Shown here: positions 52,233-61,059 of the stretch, in pieces | Layout of the letters: each line of letters starts with the position of its first letter | How positions within the stretch are numbered: position 1 is the first letter of the stretch | Source of the DNA: Geodermatophilus sp. DSM 44513 | GTDB lineage: Bacteria; Actinomycetota; Actinomycetes; Mycobacteriales; Geodermatophilaceae | Assembly: GCF_032460525.1 (NCBI RefSeq) | Contig: NZ_CP135963.1 | Location: 2,790,001-2,854,000, forward strand | Reading direction: 5' to 3' | Length of the DNA stretch: 64,000 nt | Notes under the pieces: generated by a model | Database searches by the model: none | What the model was told of the DNA's origin: nothing | The model's input: only the letters and a program-made list of their open reading frames with translations | Translations under genes and position numbers: made by a program

Positions 52233-53237
52233 ATGCGCACTGCTCCACTGCGGAGCCTCACCGCCGGCACGCTGGCCGCCGGCCTGCTGCTCACCGGCTG
52301 CGGCACGACCGCCGAGGGCGGCTCGGCCGCCGGCGGCACGGCCGACGGCCCGGTCAGCGGGCTGCGGATCCTCGTCCCGAACTCGGCCGGGAGCGGCTAC
52401 GACACCACCGCCCGGGCCGCGGCGCAGGTGATGGAGGGCGAGGAGCTCGCCGAGGGCATCGAGGTGTTCAACCTCGAGGGCGCCGGCGGCACGGTCGGCC
52501 TGCAGCGCTTGGTCAACGAGGAGGGCAACGCCGACATGCTCATGCAGATGGGGCTCGGTGTCGTCGGCGCGCAGTACAGCAACTCCTCCGAGGCGACGCT
52601 GGACCAGACCACCCCGGTGGCCCGGCTGATCGAGGAGGCCGAGGCGATCGTCGTCCCGGCCGACTCCCCGTACCAGACGCTGGACCAGCTGGCGCAGGCG
52701 TGGACCGCCGACCCCGGCAACGTGCCGGTCGGCGGCGCCTCCAACCCCGGTGGCCCGGACCACCTGACCGCGATGCTGCTCGCCCAGGAACTCGGCGTGG
52801 CGCCGACCGCGGTCAACTACGTCGCCTACGACGGCGGCGGCGAACTGCTGGCCGGCATCCTCGGCGGGCAGATCCAGGCCGGCGCCACCGGCATCGGCGA
52901 GGTCGCCGAGCAGGCGGCGGCCGGTGAGGTGCGGATCCTCGGCGTCACCAGCGAGGAGCCGGTCGAGGGCGTGGACGCTCCGACGCTGACCGAGCAGGGC
53001 GTGGACCTGGTCTTCACCAACTGGCGCGGCATCGTGGCCGCACCGGGCATCTCCCCGGAGGAGGCGCAGCGGCACGTCGACCTGATCACCGAGATGCACG
53101 GCAGCGAGGCCTGGCAGCAGGTGCTCGAGGACCAGGGCTGGACCGACGCCTTCCTGACCGGCGAGGAGTTCACCACGTTCCTGGAGGAGCAGAGCACGGA
53201 GGTCCAGACCGTCCTGGGCCAGCTGGGGCTGGCGTGA
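52233..53237 (+). CDS. tctC: Tripartite tricarboxylate transporter, substrate-binding lipoprotein
   Basis: Extracytoplasmic binding protein of 334 residues of the TctC/Bug family. A signal peptide with lipobox LLLTGC places the lipidated Cys at 23. The mature part includes [60 protein letters not shown] and [20 protein letters not shown]. Bug proteins bind carboxylates such as citrate, malate or tartrate. ATG 52233 follows AGGAGG. It is first in tctC-tctB-tctA; tctB overlaps its stop. Confidence 0.92.
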   Translation: MRTAPLRSLTAGTLAAGLLLTGCGTTAEGGSAAGGTADGPVSGLRILVPNSAGSGYDTTARAAAQVMEGEELAEGIEVFNLEGAGGTVGLQRLVNEEGNADMLMQMGLGVVGAQYSNSSEATLDQTTPVARLIEEAEAIVVPADSPYQTLDQLAQAWTADPGNVPVGGASNPGGPDHLTAMLLAQELGVAPTAVNYVAYDGGGELLAGILGGQIQAGATGIGEVAEQAAAGEVRILGVTSEEPVEGVDAPTLTEQGVDLVFTNWRGIVAAPGISPEEAQRHVDLITEMHGSEAWQQVLEDQGWTDAFLTGEEFTTFLEEQSTEVQTVLGQLGLA

Positions 53238-53785
53238 GCTCCGCCGCCGGCGCCGGGGGTCCCGCCTCCGGCGACGTGTCCCGCGCCGCCGGCGGCGGCC
53301 GGGGACAGGGCCGCTCCGAGCTCGGGGTGGCCCTGTTCCTGGGCGGGCTCGGCGTGCTGGTGGTCGTCCAGGCGCTGCTGCTGGAGGACAGCCTCATCGC
53401 CCGCGGCCCGGTCGGGCCGCGGACCGTGCCACTGGTCGTGGGTGGCCTGCTGGTGGCCGTCGCGGCGGTGCTCGCCGTCGACGTCCTCCGCGGCGGGCGC
53501 GGCGAGCCCGAGGGCGGCGAGGACGTCGACCTCACCGGCGGCAGCGACTGGCGGACCGTCGTCCTGCTGGCCGCGGCCTTCGTCGCCAACGCGGTGCTCA
53601 TCGAGCCACTGGGCTGGCCGGTGTCCGGCGCCGTCCTGTTCTGGGGATCGGCGTTCGCGCTCGGCAGCCGGCACGTCGTGCGCGACCTGGTCATCGCCGT
53701 CGTCCTGTCGGTCGGCACCTGGTACCTGTTCGTCCTCGGCCTGGGCATCTCCCTGCCGGTGGGCATCCTGGAGGGGATCCTCTGA
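53234..53785 (+). CDS. tctB: Tripartite tricarboxylate transporter small membrane subunit
   Basis: Small membrane protein of 183 residues with four predicted helices, family TctB: a Gly/Ala-rich N-terminus, then [60 protein letters not shown] and [23 protein letters not shown] 53234 overlaps the tctC stop (GTGA) and its TGA overlaps the tctA ATG (TGATG). The order tctC-tctB-tctA is the common one. Confidence 0.9.
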   Translation: MSSAAGAGGPASGDVSRAAGGGRGQGRSELGVALFLGGLGVLVVVQALLLEDSLIARGPVGPRTVPLVVGGLLVAVAAVLAVDVLRGGRGEPEGGEDVDLTGGSDWRTVVLLAAAFVANAVLIEPLGWPVSGAVLFWGSAFALGSRHVVRDLVIAVVLSVGTWYLFVLGLGISLPVGILEGIL

Positions 53786-55383
53786 TGGGCGCCTTCGCCG
53801 ACCTGGCGGGCGGGTTCGCCACCGCGCTGACCCCGGAGAACCTGCTGTTCGCGCTGCTCGGCGTGCTGCTGGGCACCGCGATCGGCGTGCTGCCCGGCAT
53901 CGGGCCGGCGATGACGGTGGCACTGCTGCTGCCGCTCACCGTCAGCCTCGACCCCGTCCCCGCGCTGATCATGTTCGCCGGCATCTACTACGGCGGCATG
54001 TACGGCGGGTCGACGACGTCGATCCTGCTCAACACCCCCGGCGAGAGCGCCTCGGTGGTCACCGCCCTCGAGGGCAACAAGATGGCCCGCTCCGGCCGGG
54101 CCGCCCAGGCGCTGGCCACGGCGGCCATCGGCTCGTTCGTCGCGGGCACCATCGCCACCCTGCTGCTGGCCCTGGTCGCCCCGACCGTGGCCGACCTCGC
54201 CGTCGAGGTCGGGCAGCCGGACTACTTCGCGGTGATGGTGCTGGCCTTCATCGCGGTGACCTCGGTGCTCGGCAGCTCGCGGGTCCGCGGCCTGGCCTCC
54301 CTCGGGCTGGGCCTGACCATCGGCCTGGTCGGCATCGACGCGACCTCGGGGCAGCAGCGGCTCACCTTCGGCGTCCCGGAGCTGGCCGACGGCATCGACG
54401 TCGTCGTCGTGGCGGTGGGCCTGTTCGCCGTCGGCGAGGCGCTGTGGACCGCGGCCCACCTCCGCCGCCGTCCGGCCGAGGTCATCCCGGTGGGCAACCC
54501 CCGGATGAGCCGGGCGGACTGGGGGCGGTCGTGGAAGCCCTGGCTGCGCGGCACCGCGATCGGCTTCCCGTTCGGCGCCGTCCCGGCCGGCGGCGCGGAG
54601 ATCCCGACGTTCCTCTCCTACGTCACCGAGAAGCGACTGTCCCGGCACCCGGAGGAGTTCGGGCACGGCGCCATCGAGGGTGTCGCCGGCCCGGAGGCGA
54701 CGAACAACGCGTCCGCCGCCGGCGGCCTGGTCCCGCTGCTCACCCTCGGCATCCCGACGACGGCCACCGCGGCGGTCATCCTGGCCGCCATCACCAGCTT
54801 CGGCATCGAGCCCGGCCCGCAGCTGTTCGACAACGAGCCGGAGTTGGTCTGGGGCCTGATCGCCAGCCTGTTCATCGGCAACACCGCGCTGCTGCTGCTC
54901 AACCTGCCGCTGGCGCCGGTGTGGGCCCGCCTGCTGCGCATCCCGCGCACCTACCTGTACGCAGGCATCCTGTTCTTCGCCAGCCTGGGCGCCTACGCGG
55001 CCAACGCCTCCCCGTTCGACCTGGTCCTGCTGCTGGTCATCGGCGCGCTGGGGTTCATGATGCGCCGCTACGGGCTGCCGGTGCTCCCGGCGATCATCGG
55101 CGTCATCCTCGGCCCGTTCGCCGAGGAGCGGCTGCGCACCGCACTGCAGATCAGCAACGGCGAGCTCTCCGGCCTCGTCACCCCGTTCTCCACCGTGGTC
55201 TACACCGTCGTGCTGCTCGTGCTGCTGTGGCCGCTGGTCCGCCGGCTGCTGCCGCGGAAGGGGCTGCACGTGCCCGTGCTCGACGAGGCGGTGCACGAGA
55301 TCGAGGAGGCCCACGCCCACACCGGGCTGACCGACTCGGTCTCCGTCGAGGCCCACCGGCGGCCGGACGAGGACCGGCCCTGA
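53785..55383 (+). CDS. tctA: Tripartite tricarboxylate transporter large membrane subunit
   Basis: Large membrane subunit of 532 residues with about 11-12 helices. Conserved TctA motifs are [40 protein letters not shown] and [13 protein letters not shown] [40 protein letters not shown] is the second conserved loop. The sodium- or proton-coupled system would import the acid captured by TctC. The ATG overlaps the tctB stop. A strong terminator follows. Confidence 0.93.
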   Translation: MGAFADLAGGFATALTPENLLFALLGVLLGTAIGVLPGIGPAMTVALLLPLTVSLDPVPALIMFAGIYYGGMYGGSTTSILLNTPGESASVVTALEGNKMARSGRAAQALATAAIGSFVAGTIATLLLALVAPTVADLAVEVGQPDYFAVMVLAFIAVTSVLGSSRVRGLASLGLGLTIGLVGIDATSGQQRLTFGVPELADGIDVVVVAVGLFAVGEALWTAAHLRRRPAEVIPVGNPRMSRADWGRSWKPWLRGTAIGFPFGAVPAGGAEIPTFLSYVTEKRLSRHPEEFGHGAIEGVAGPEATNNASAAGGLVPLLTLGIPTTATAAVILAAITSFGIEPGPQLFDNEPELVWGLIASLFIGNTALLLLNLPLAPVWARLLRIPRTYLYAGILFFASLGAYAANASPFDLVLLLVIGALGFMMRRYGLPVLPAIIGVILGPFAEERLRTALQISNGELSGLVTPFSTVVYTVVLLVLLWPLVRRLLPRKGLHVPVLDEAVHEIEEAHAHTGLTDSVSVEAHRRPDEDRP

Positions 55384-55400
55384 GTCCCCGACCCGCAGTC

Positions 55401-55438
55401 CGCACGGGGGCGACCGCACCCACGGTCGCCCCCGTGCG
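55401..55438 (+). terminator. Terminator of tctCBA
   Basis: Perfect 16-bp stem CGCACGGGGGCGACCG (55401-55416) with its complement at 55423-55438, 6-nt loop, 18 nt after the tctA stop. Confidence 0.87.
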
Positions 55439-55456
55439 CGCCGCTAGGTTGACGCC

Positions 55457-55480
55457 GTGCCCCCGCCGGACCGCCGCTGA
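55457..55480 (+). CDS. Possible 7-codon leader peptide (MPPPDRR)
   Basis: GTG 55457 starts a mini-ORF MPPPDRR ending at TGA 55480. TAGGTT at 55445-55450 ends 6 nt upstream, so transcription is predicted to start at or next to this GTG (leaderless). The glycosyltransferase GTG follows 2 nt after the TGA. The Pro-Pro-Pro run could slow ribosomes. Alternatively it is chance and the main frame begins elsewhere. Confidence 0.35.
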   Translation: MPPPDRR

Positions 55481-55482
55481 CC

Positions 55483-56406
55483 GTGCGGGCCGACCTCGAC
55501 GACGTGGACGTCGTCCTCCTCGCCTGGCGCGAGCCACCCGAGCTGCTCGAGCGGCAGCACGCCGCCCTGGCCGCGGCACTCGGACCGGAGTGGCGCGGCC
55601 GGGTGGTGCTGGTGGACAACGGCGCGACGCCGGCCACCTCGGCCGCGGCGCGGGCGCAGCTGGCCCGCCACCGGCACGCCCGGGTGACCGTGCTGCGGTC
55701 GCGGCGCAACCTGGGCTTCGCCCGCGCGGTGGACCTCGGCCTGGACGCCTGCGACGGCCGCTACGCCGCGCTGGTCAACTCCGACGGCCGGCCCGACCCG
55801 GACGTGCTGCGCGTCCTCGCCGCCGCCCTGGACGCCGACCCGGCGGCGGTCGCGGCGGCGCCGGGGGTGCACGGCGCCGGGGAGGACTCGCCGCCGGCCG
55901 GGCCGACGCACCCGGTCGAGGAGCTCAGCGGCACGGCGCTGCTGCTGCGCCGGGCGGAGTTCCTCGCCGCCGGCGGGTTCGACCCGCTGTACTTCTTCTA
56001 CAACGAGGACGCCGACGCCTCCCGGCGGCTGCGCGCGGCCGGGCACGTGCTGCTGCGGGTCCCGGCCACCCGGTTCACCCACGACCGGTCGGGCCGGTCG
56101 GCCGCGGGGGTGTTCCTGCGCGAGTGGCACTACGCCCGGACCGCGCAGGTGCTCGTCCACCAGCACGCCCCCTCGCTGCCCCGGCAGCTGCCCCGCTTCG
56201 CCGTCCGGCGGGCCCGTGCGGTGCTCCGGCACCTGTGCGACGGCGACTGGCCGGGGGCCGCGGGCATCGCGCTGGCCACGGTCGAGCTGCCCCGTGGGCT
56301 GCTCGCCGCCGCCGCCCGACGCCGCCGGCCCTGGGACGGCGACCGGCTGGCGGCGTGGCTGCACACCGCCCGCCGCCGCGTCGAGCGCACCGCAGGGTCC
56401 CCGTGA
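55483..56406 (+). CDS. Glycosyltransferase family 2 (rhamnosyltransferase-like)
   Basis: Inverting GT-A enzyme of 307 residues, WbbL/rhamnosyltransferase-like. It has VDVVLLAWREPPELLERQHA, VVLVDNGATPAT, RRNLGFARAVDLGLDACDGR, the DxD-like YAALVNSDGRPDPDVL and the acceptor motif GGFDPLYFFYNEDADASRRL with its ED pair. The C-terminus is basic and helical, possibly membrane-associated. GTG 55483 is used; there is no ribosome-binding site, so expression may depend on the short leader ORF just upstream. The acceptor is unknown. Confidence 0.87.
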   Translation: MRADLDDVDVVLLAWREPPELLERQHAALAAALGPEWRGRVVLVDNGATPATSAAARAQLARHRHARVTVLRSRRNLGFARAVDLGLDACDGRYAALVNSDGRPDPDVLRVLAAALDADPAAVAAAPGVHGAGEDSPPAGPTHPVEELSGTALLLRRAEFLAAGGFDPLYFFYNEDADASRRLRAAGHVLLRVPATRFTHDRSGRSAAGVFLREWHYARTAQVLVHQHAPSLPRQLPRFAVRRARAVLRHLCDGDWPGAAGIALATVELPRGLLAAAARRRRPWDGDRLAAWLHTARRRVERTAGSP

Positions 56407-56529
56407 TCCGCGCGCGAGCGGCGGTCCTCCGGCCCGGGACGGGCAGCCGTCGGCAGCGGCCACCCACCGGCGGCCGTGGCTGAGAGATACTGACCGGTGG
56501 CAGCGTGTGGCGGCAGACGGAGGACGGCA

Positions 56530-57243
56530 GTGCAGCAGGGACCGGACGCGCGGGAGTTGCTCGCCTCGCTGGCGTCGAGCGGCGACCTCGGCTCCTTCCT
56601 CGGCGACCTGGTGGAGTTGACGGCACGGCAGGTGCCGCACGCCGAGGCCTGCGGGCTGACCCTGACCCGCTCGGCCACGGGGGTCACCGTGGCCAGCACC
56701 GGCCCGCTGGCCGACCGGGCCGACGAGGAGCAGTACCAGGTGGACGCCGGACCGTGCCTGGAGTCCATGCGCACCGGCACGGTGGTCCGGGTCGAGGACA
56801 TGCGCACCGAGCGGCGCTGGGCCCCCTACCCCGAGCGCGCCGCCGAACTCGGCGTCCGTTCCTCGCTGTCCCTGCCGTTGGACGTCGAGGGCCGCAGCGC
56901 CGGCGCGCTGAACCTCTACGCCACCGCGCCGGGGGTGTTCACCGCCGAGGACGAGGCCGTCGCGGCCGGCTGGGCGGAGCAGGCCACCGGCGCGCTGGCC
57001 GTCGCGCTGCGGGTGGCCGGCAGCGACGATCGCGCGAAGCGGCTGCTCGGCGGCCTGGACACCCGGGCCGCCATCGGGCAGGCCGTCGGCCTGCTCATGG
57101 CGCAGGAGCGCTGCACCGCGGCGGCGGCCTTCGACCTGCTGCGGATCGCCTCCCAGCGGCGCAACGTCAAGCTGCACGAGGTCGCGGCCGGGGTCGTCAC
57201 CGCGTTCGAGGAGGGCCTGGCCGACCGCCCGGGCCGCTGGTGA
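56530..57243 (+). CDS. GAF-ANTAR domain protein (RNA-binding antiterminator)
   Basis: Regulator of 237 residues. The GAF sensor domain is about 25-150 (LTLTRSATGVTVASTG, YQVDAGPCLESMRTGTVVRV, RSSLSLPLDVEGRSAGALNL). A C-terminal ANTAR domain (about 165-225) is of the type that binds twin-hairpin RNA and prevents termination (TRAAIGQAVGLLMAQERCTA, FDLLRIASQRRNVKLHEVAA). GTG 56530 has GGAGG 6 nt upstream; the frame begins at 56497. The target RNA is unknown. A 15-bp minisatellite follows the stop. Confidence 0.9.
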   Translation: MQQGPDARELLASLASSGDLGSFLGDLVELTARQVPHAEACGLTLTRSATGVTVASTGPLADRADEEQYQVDAGPCLESMRTGTVVRVEDMRTERRWAPYPERAAELGVRSSLSLPLDVEGRSAGALNLYATAPGVFTAEDEAVAAGWAEQATGALAVALRVAGSDDRAKRLLGGLDTRAAIGQAVGLLMAQERCTAAAAFDLLRIASQRRNVKLHEVAAGVVTAFEEGLADRPGRW

Positions 57244-57269
57244 GCCCCCGGGCCCGTGCGGCCCGTGCA

Positions 57270-57359
57270 GTGCGGACCCGTGCGGTGCGGACCCGTGCGG
57301 TGCGGACCCGTGCGGTGCGGACCCGTGCGGTGCGGACCCGTGCGGTGCGGACCCGTGGG
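57270..57359. repeat. 15-bp tandem repeat (six units)
   Basis: Six consecutive copies of GTGCGGACCCGTGCG start at 57270, 57285, 57300, 57315, 57330 and 57345; the last ends GTGGG. They fill the gap between the convergent ANTAR and SDR genes. The period is a multiple of 3, so both strands stay open and would encode VRTRA or VRTAR pentapeptides, but no gene is supported. Confidence 0.92.
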
Positions 57360-57360
57360 C

Positions 57361-58260
57361 TCAGAGGCCGTGCCAGCGCCCCTCGGTGGCGTTGCCCTCC
57401 GGCACCGAGCGGAAGACGTTGCCCTCCGTGGCCGAGGTGCGGTGGTCGTCGGCCAGCGCGAACACCCGCAGCAGCGGCCCGACGAGGGCGTCGTACACCG
57501 CCGGGAACAGCCGGAAGCCGAGGATGACCACCGGGTTGGCGAAGCCGGACTGCACCAGCCGCCGCGGGTGCTCCAGGCGCGCCACCACCGAGCGCGCCAC
57601 CCGCTGCGGGGAGTAGATCGGGATCGGCGGGCGGCCCTTGATCCCGATGTAGCTGCCGGCCTGGGCGTAGATCGGGGTGTTCACCCCACCGGGGGCCACC
57701 GCGGACACGTGCACGTCCGCGACGTCGCGGGTCTCCTGCTGCAGCACCCGGATCAGGCCGAGCTGCCCCCACTTGGCGGCGATGTAGCTGCCCATGAACG
57801 GCGTGGCCACCGAGGCCAGCAGCGAGCTGACGATGACCAGGTGACCGGCCCCCTGGCGCCGGAACACCGGCAGCACGACGCGGGCGAGGTTCGCCGTGCC
57901 GTGCAGCGAGGTGTCCACGACGCGCTCGTAGACCTCCTTGGGCACGTCCTCGATCCGGCCGTAGGCGACCACCTGCGCGGAGTGGACCACGGCGTCGAGG
58001 CGGCCGAAGCGGGCGACCGACCCGTCGACGGCCGTGCGCAGCGCGTCCTCGTCGAGGACGTCGGCGGGACAGACGACGACCTCGGCGGCGCCGGCCTCGC
58101 GGGCCTCGGCGGCGGTGTCCTCCAGCGCGGCCCGGCCCCGGGCGAGCAGCACCAGCCGCGCGCCGCGGCCGGCCAGGAGGTGCACGGTGGCCCGGCCGAT
58201 CCCGCTCGAGGCCCCGGTGACGAGGACGGTCAGGGGCTGGGACGGCGCGGCCGGCGGCAT
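57361..58260 (-). CDS. SDR family oxidoreductase
   Basis: Short-chain dehydrogenase of 299 residues. The cofactor motif is TVLVTGASSGIGRATVHLLA, the active site Ser is in GHLVIVSSLLASVATP and Tyr-x3-Lys in GSYIAAKWGQLGL. A C-terminal extension (FRLFPAVYDALVGPLLRVFA) resembles membrane-associated SDRs acting on lipids or sterols. The NNAG-equivalent is VVHSAQ. ATG 58260 follows GAGGAG. The stop lies next to the minisatellite, which separates it from the convergent ANTAR gene. The substrate is unknown. Confidence 0.87.
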   Translation of the reverse strand: MPPAAPSQPLTVLVTGASSGIGRATVHLLAGRGARLVLLARGRAALEDTAAEAREAGAAEVVVCPADVLDEDALRTAVDGSVARFGRLDAVVHSAQVVAYGRIEDVPKEVYERVVDTSLHGTANLARVVLPVFRRQGAGHLVIVSSLLASVATPFMGSYIAAKWGQLGLIRVLQQETRDVADVHVSAVAPGGVNTPIYAQAGSYIGIKGRPPIPIYSPQRVARSVVARLEHPRRLVQSGFANPVVILGFRLFPAVYDALVGPLLRVFALADDHRTSATEGNVFRSVPEGNATEGRWHGL

Positions 58261-58347
58261 GCGGCTCCTCGGTTGGCGGGGCGGGTGGCGGCGCGGGCTG
58301 GTCACCCAGCGCATCGGTGTAGCGGCTCTACCCGGCCGCTCCGCCGC

Positions 58348-58761
58348 TCATGCGGGCAGGACCTCGTACAGCCAGCCCGGGCCAGTCACGGTGGCGCCCG
58401 CGGGCAGCCGGGCGCGCAGGCCGCGGTCGGCGGTGACCACCATCAGGTCCCACCCCTCCCCGGCGATCCGGGTGGCGCAGGCGGCGAGCGCGTCGTCCCC
58501 GCTGCCGGGCGCGCGGACCACGGTGACGCCGTCCGGGGCGGGCACGGCGCGGGCAGCGCCCTCCACCACCGCGACCACCTCGGCACACCGCAGCGGGTGG
58601 CCGCCGTCGGGGGCCGGTACGGCCAGCCCCGGCAGCGCCGCCAGCCGGGCCAGCAGGCGGGACGTCGCCCCCGCGCGGTCCCGCCACCAGCCGTCGGGCC
58701 GGGCGCCGACCACGTTGGCGGCGTCCACGAGCAGCACGGCCGCCGCGTCCTCCCCTGGCAC
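58348..58761 (-). CDS. NYN/PIN-like domain protein (often annotated NTP pyrophosphohydrolase)
   Basis: Protein of 137 residues. AVLLVDAANVVGARPDGWWR carries the N-terminal acidic Asp-Asn pattern of NYN/PIN-like ribonuclease folds, followed by APGSGDDALAACATRIA and LMVVTADRGLRARLPAGATV with two more acidic positions. Homologues are often labelled NTP pyrophosphohydrolase on weak grounds. The start is GTG 58761 with AGGAGGGG upstream. Whether it has nuclease activity is inference. It lies divergent from DUF2277. Confidence 0.75.
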   Translation of the reverse strand: MPGEDAAAVLLVDAANVVGARPDGWWRDRAGATSRLLARLAALPGLAVPAPDGGHPLRCAEVVAVVEGAARAVPAPDGVTVVRAPGSGDDALAACATRIAGEGWDLMVVTADRGLRARLPAGATVTGPGWLYEVLPA

Positions 58762-58827
58762 GCACCCCTCCTCCCCCGGTGACCGGCTGTCCCCCCGGAC
58801 GGGACATGCCCTCCTACGCTGCGGCCC

Positions 58828-59097
58828 ATGTGCCGCAACATCCGGCCGCTGGCCAACTTCGCGCCCCCCGTCACCGACGAGGAGGTGCACGCTGCAGCGC
58901 TGCAGTACGTGCGCAAGATCAGCGGGACCACCCGGCCGTCGCAGGCCAACGCGGAGGCCTTCGACCGCGCCGTCGCCGAGGTGGCCGAGGTCTCCGCCCA
59001 GCTGCTGGCCACCCTCGTCACCACGGCGCCGCCCCGGGACCGGGAGGTGGAGGCGGCCAAGGCCCGCCGTCGGGCCGCGGTGCGGTACGGCACCTGA
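58828..59097 (+). CDS. DUF2277 domain protein
   Basis: Conserved protein of 89 residues and unknown function: MCRNIRPLANFAPPVTDEEV, HAAALQYVRKISGTTRPSQA, VSAQLLATLVTTAPPRDREV. It matches DUF2277 throughout its length. The Cys2-Arg-Asn start is invariant in this family. ATG 58828 lies 7 nt after TACGCT (58815-58820), suggesting a leaderless transcript. Confidence 0.9.
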   Translation: MCRNIRPLANFAPPVTDEEVHAAALQYVRKISGTTRPSQANAEAFDRAVAEVAEVSAQLLATLVTTAPPRDREVEAAKARRRAAVRYGT

Positions 59098-59172
59098 GCC
59101 AACGGAGTGTGAACGGGGGAAGCGGGGTAGAGCGGCCCGGAGTCCATCCCACTTCTCCGGAGGAGCACCACC

Positions 59173-59712
59173 ATGGCCCGCAACACCCTGTCCCGCTCAC
59201 TGCACGACGTCGGCCTGGCCGCCTGGTTCGGCGGCACGCTGGCCAACGCGGTGGCGCTCAACCCGGCCGCCGCCGAGGCCGGCGGGGCCTCGGACGCCGG
59301 CCGGGTCGCGAACGCCGGGTGGGACCGGTGGACCCCGGTGAACGCCGCCGCCATCGGCGCCCACCTGGTCGGCAGCGTCGGCCAGCTGCTCGCCCACCGC
59401 GCGCGGGTGTCCCAGCAGGAGGGCGTCGCCGGCATGAGCACGGTGAAGACCCTGCTGACCGCGGCCGCCCTCGGCGTCACCGCCTACAGCCGGGCCCTGG
59501 GCAAGGTCGTCTCCGACGCCGGCGCCACCCCGTCGCGCTCGGGCACCAAGCCGAGCAAGCGCGCCAAGGCCGAGGTGGCCGTGGCACAGGCCAAGCTCGA
59601 CCAGCTGCAGTGGGTCATCCCCGCCCTGACCGGGGCCATCGTGGTGGTCAGCTCCTACGCCGGTGAGCAGCAGCGGCCGAGCGAGGTCGCCCGCGGCCTC
59701 GCCTCCCGCTGA
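59173..59712 (+). CDS. Hypothetical actinobacterial protein with two hydrophobic segments
   Basis: Protein of 179 residues, family not recognised. The start is MARNTLSRSLHDVGLAAWFG; two hydrophobic stretches (AAIGAHLVGSVGQLLA; WVIPALTGAIVVVSSYAGEQ) flank a Lys/Ala-rich helix (RAKAEVAVAQAKLDQLQ). It is probably membrane-associated. ATG 59173 follows GGAGGAG. The next gene (PGPGW protein) starts 37 nt after its stop; the two may be co-transcribed. Function unknown. Confidence 0.8.
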   Translation: MARNTLSRSLHDVGLAAWFGGTLANAVALNPAAAEAGGASDAGRVANAGWDRWTPVNAAAIGAHLVGSVGQLLAHRARVSQQEGVAGMSTVKTLLTAAALGVTAYSRALGKVVSDAGATPSRSGTKPSKRAKAEVAVAQAKLDQLQWVIPALTGAIVVVSSYAGEQQRPSEVARGLASR

Positions 59713-59749
59713 CCGTCCCCATCCCACCCGCCCCGACCCAGGAGGACCC

Positions 59750-60226
59750 GTGACGCACGCCGTCAGCACCCAGGACGCGTCCGCGCGCGACTCATCTGCC
59801 CGCGGTGGCGCCACCCGGTGCGCCGACTGCACCGACGGACTGGGCCAGGCGCGGCCGGTCGCGCCCGGGTCGTGGCGGGACCGCGTCCGGCAGAAGCCGG
59901 GTCTCGGGATCGTCTACCGGGTCGGGGTCTTCATCGCGGGGCTGCTGTTCGTGCTGCTCGGCCTGGCGCTCACCGTGCTGCCCGGGCCGCTGACCATCCC
60001 GCCGATCCTGGTCGGGCTGTGGGTGTGGTCGACGGAGTTCGAGTGGGCCCGGCGGTTCTTCCTGACCTTCCGCCGCAAGGCCCGCGAGACGTGGGCGCAC
60101 GCCCGGCAGCACCCAGTCAGCTCGGCGGCGGTGACCGTCGGCGGCCTGGTGGCCGCCGGTGTCGTCTTCTGGGCGGTCGGCCACTACGACCTGGTCGACC
60201 GCCTGCTGGCCCTCGTCCGGGGCTGA
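59750..60226 (+). CDS. TIGR02611/PGPGW-type membrane protein
   Basis: Small membrane protein of 158 residues. The signature LTVLPGPLTIPPILVGLWVW (PGP...GW class) lies between two membrane helices, with a third helix (SSAAVTVGGLVAAGVVFWAV) near the end. An N-terminal Cys-x2-Cys (TRCADCTDG) is present. GTG 59750 has AGGAGG 6 nt upstream. A 19-bp perfect terminator follows. The function is unknown. Confidence 0.87.
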   Translation: MTHAVSTQDASARDSSARGGATRCADCTDGLGQARPVAPGSWRDRVRQKPGLGIVYRVGVFIAGLLFVLLGLALTVLPGPLTIPPILVGLWVWSTEFEWARRFFLTFRRKARETWAHARQHPVSSAAVTVGGLVAAGVVFWAVGHYDLVDRLLALVRG

Positions 60227-60234
60227 CCCGTCCG

Positions 60235-60276
60235 CACGGGCCCGGTGGACCGCGCGTGCGGTCCACCGGGCCCGTG
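60235..60276 (+). terminator. Terminator of the PGPGW gene
   Basis: Perfect 19-bp stem (60235-60253 with 60258-60276) and GCGT loop, directly after the stop at 60226 and just before the convergent small gene's stop at 60284, so it may serve both directions. Confidence 0.88.
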
Positions 60277-60283
60277 TGTGCGT

Positions 60284-60511
60284 TCAGCCCCCGTCGCGGG
60301 ACACGTCGGCGGGGTCGGGGGTGCGGAACGGCGGGTCGTCGGCCGGCTCACCGCCGGTCGCCGCCTCGGGCAGCTCCTCGGGCCGATCGGGCTCCTCGCC
60401 GCCGACCCCGAAGCCGTCCGCCGGTGGCGGGGCCCCGGCTCCGGGGTCGGCCGCGGGGATGCCGTCGTCCTCCTGGCCGAGGTTGGGTTCCATCGGGGTC
60501 CACATCGACAC
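60284..60511 (-). CDS. Small acidic Pro/Gly-rich protein
   Basis: Predicted protein of 75 residues, starting VSMWTPMEPNLGQEDDGIPA at GTG 60511 with AGGAGG 6 nt upstream. It is strongly acidic and Pro/Gly-rich, probably disordered, with no membrane helix. The open frame continues upstream into the vsr remnant, but the ribosome-binding site supports this internal start. No family recognised; expression is inferred from the ribosome-binding site only. Confidence 0.6.
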   Translation of the reverse strand: MSMWTPMEPNLGQEDDGIPAADPGAGAPPPADGFGVGGEEPDRPEELPEAATGGEPADDPPFRTPDPADVSRDGG

Positions 60512-60599
60512 GTCGTCCTCCTGACCGCGGTGACGGATGGGCGTCCCGGCTGCACTACCCACCCGCGTGGCCCGGCACGGTGTCGGGACCGGTGAACGG

Positions 60600-60972
60600 C
60601 GCGTGAACGACGGCCGGCCGAGGGCTGCGCAGATCGCGTCGGCGACCGCGTCGGGGTCCTCGTGCTCCCAGAAGCGGAGCACCCGCCAGCCGTGCGCGCG
60701 CAGCACGGCGTCCGTCCGACGGTCGCGGGCGGTGTTGCCGGCGAGCTTGGCCACCCGTAGAGGACCACCGTGCCCCCCACCACTCGCAAGCTCGCGGCGG
60801 GCCCCTGCACGATGGCCGTCAACCGCGCCCTCGTCCGGTAGCGGACGCCGCGGGCGTGCAACCGGCGGCGGACGGCCAGCTCGTGCGCGGTGTCCCGGCG
60901 CGGCTGGCGCCGGAACCGCCGGGCGACGGTCTCCGACGACGGCGGCGGTGCCGGCCCCGGACCTGCGGTCAC
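60600..60972 (-). pseudogene. Remnant of very-short-patch-repair endonuclease (vsr), core replaced by repeat F
   Basis: The N-terminal part (ATG 60972) reads RRDTAHELAVRRRLHARGVR, then YRTRARL, matching the Vsr start. Repeat copy F follows. After it, in a different frame, comes VAKLAGNTARDRRTDAVLRA, then WRVLRFWEHEDP, the Vsr C-terminus. The central ~45-50 residues (catalytic Asp and FxHGC-type metal site) are missing and occupied by the 56-nt hairpin. The C-terminal frame also lacks a proper stop and runs on into the small acidic gene. Non-functional. Confidence 0.8.
60762..60817 (+). repeat. Interspersed hairpin repeat, copy F (inside vsr remnant)
   Basis: 56-nt member of the family: GGACCACCGTGC ... 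GCACGATGGCC, one mismatch plus the bulged A. Conserved loop words are present. A TAG codon (60758-60760) directly precedes it, as stop codons precede the other copies, but no gene ends there. Its orientation is opposite to vsr. Confidence 0.83.
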
Positions 60973-61059
60973 CGCTGCCCCTCCTCCCGCCGGCCGCGGA
61001 CGCTACGGCGCACGGGTGACAGCTCGGGACGCCGGGAAGGGTCGCCTAACCTGCTGGGC

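Noticed and set aside
57270..57359. CRISPR-like array
   Set aside because: Units are directly adjacent 15-mers without spacers and there are no cas genes; a simple minisatellite.
57197..57772. Minus-strand frame encoding VRTAR pentapeptide repeats
   Set aside because: The repeats come from the 15-bp minisatellite; the rest overlaps the SDR gene in another frame. No start signal.
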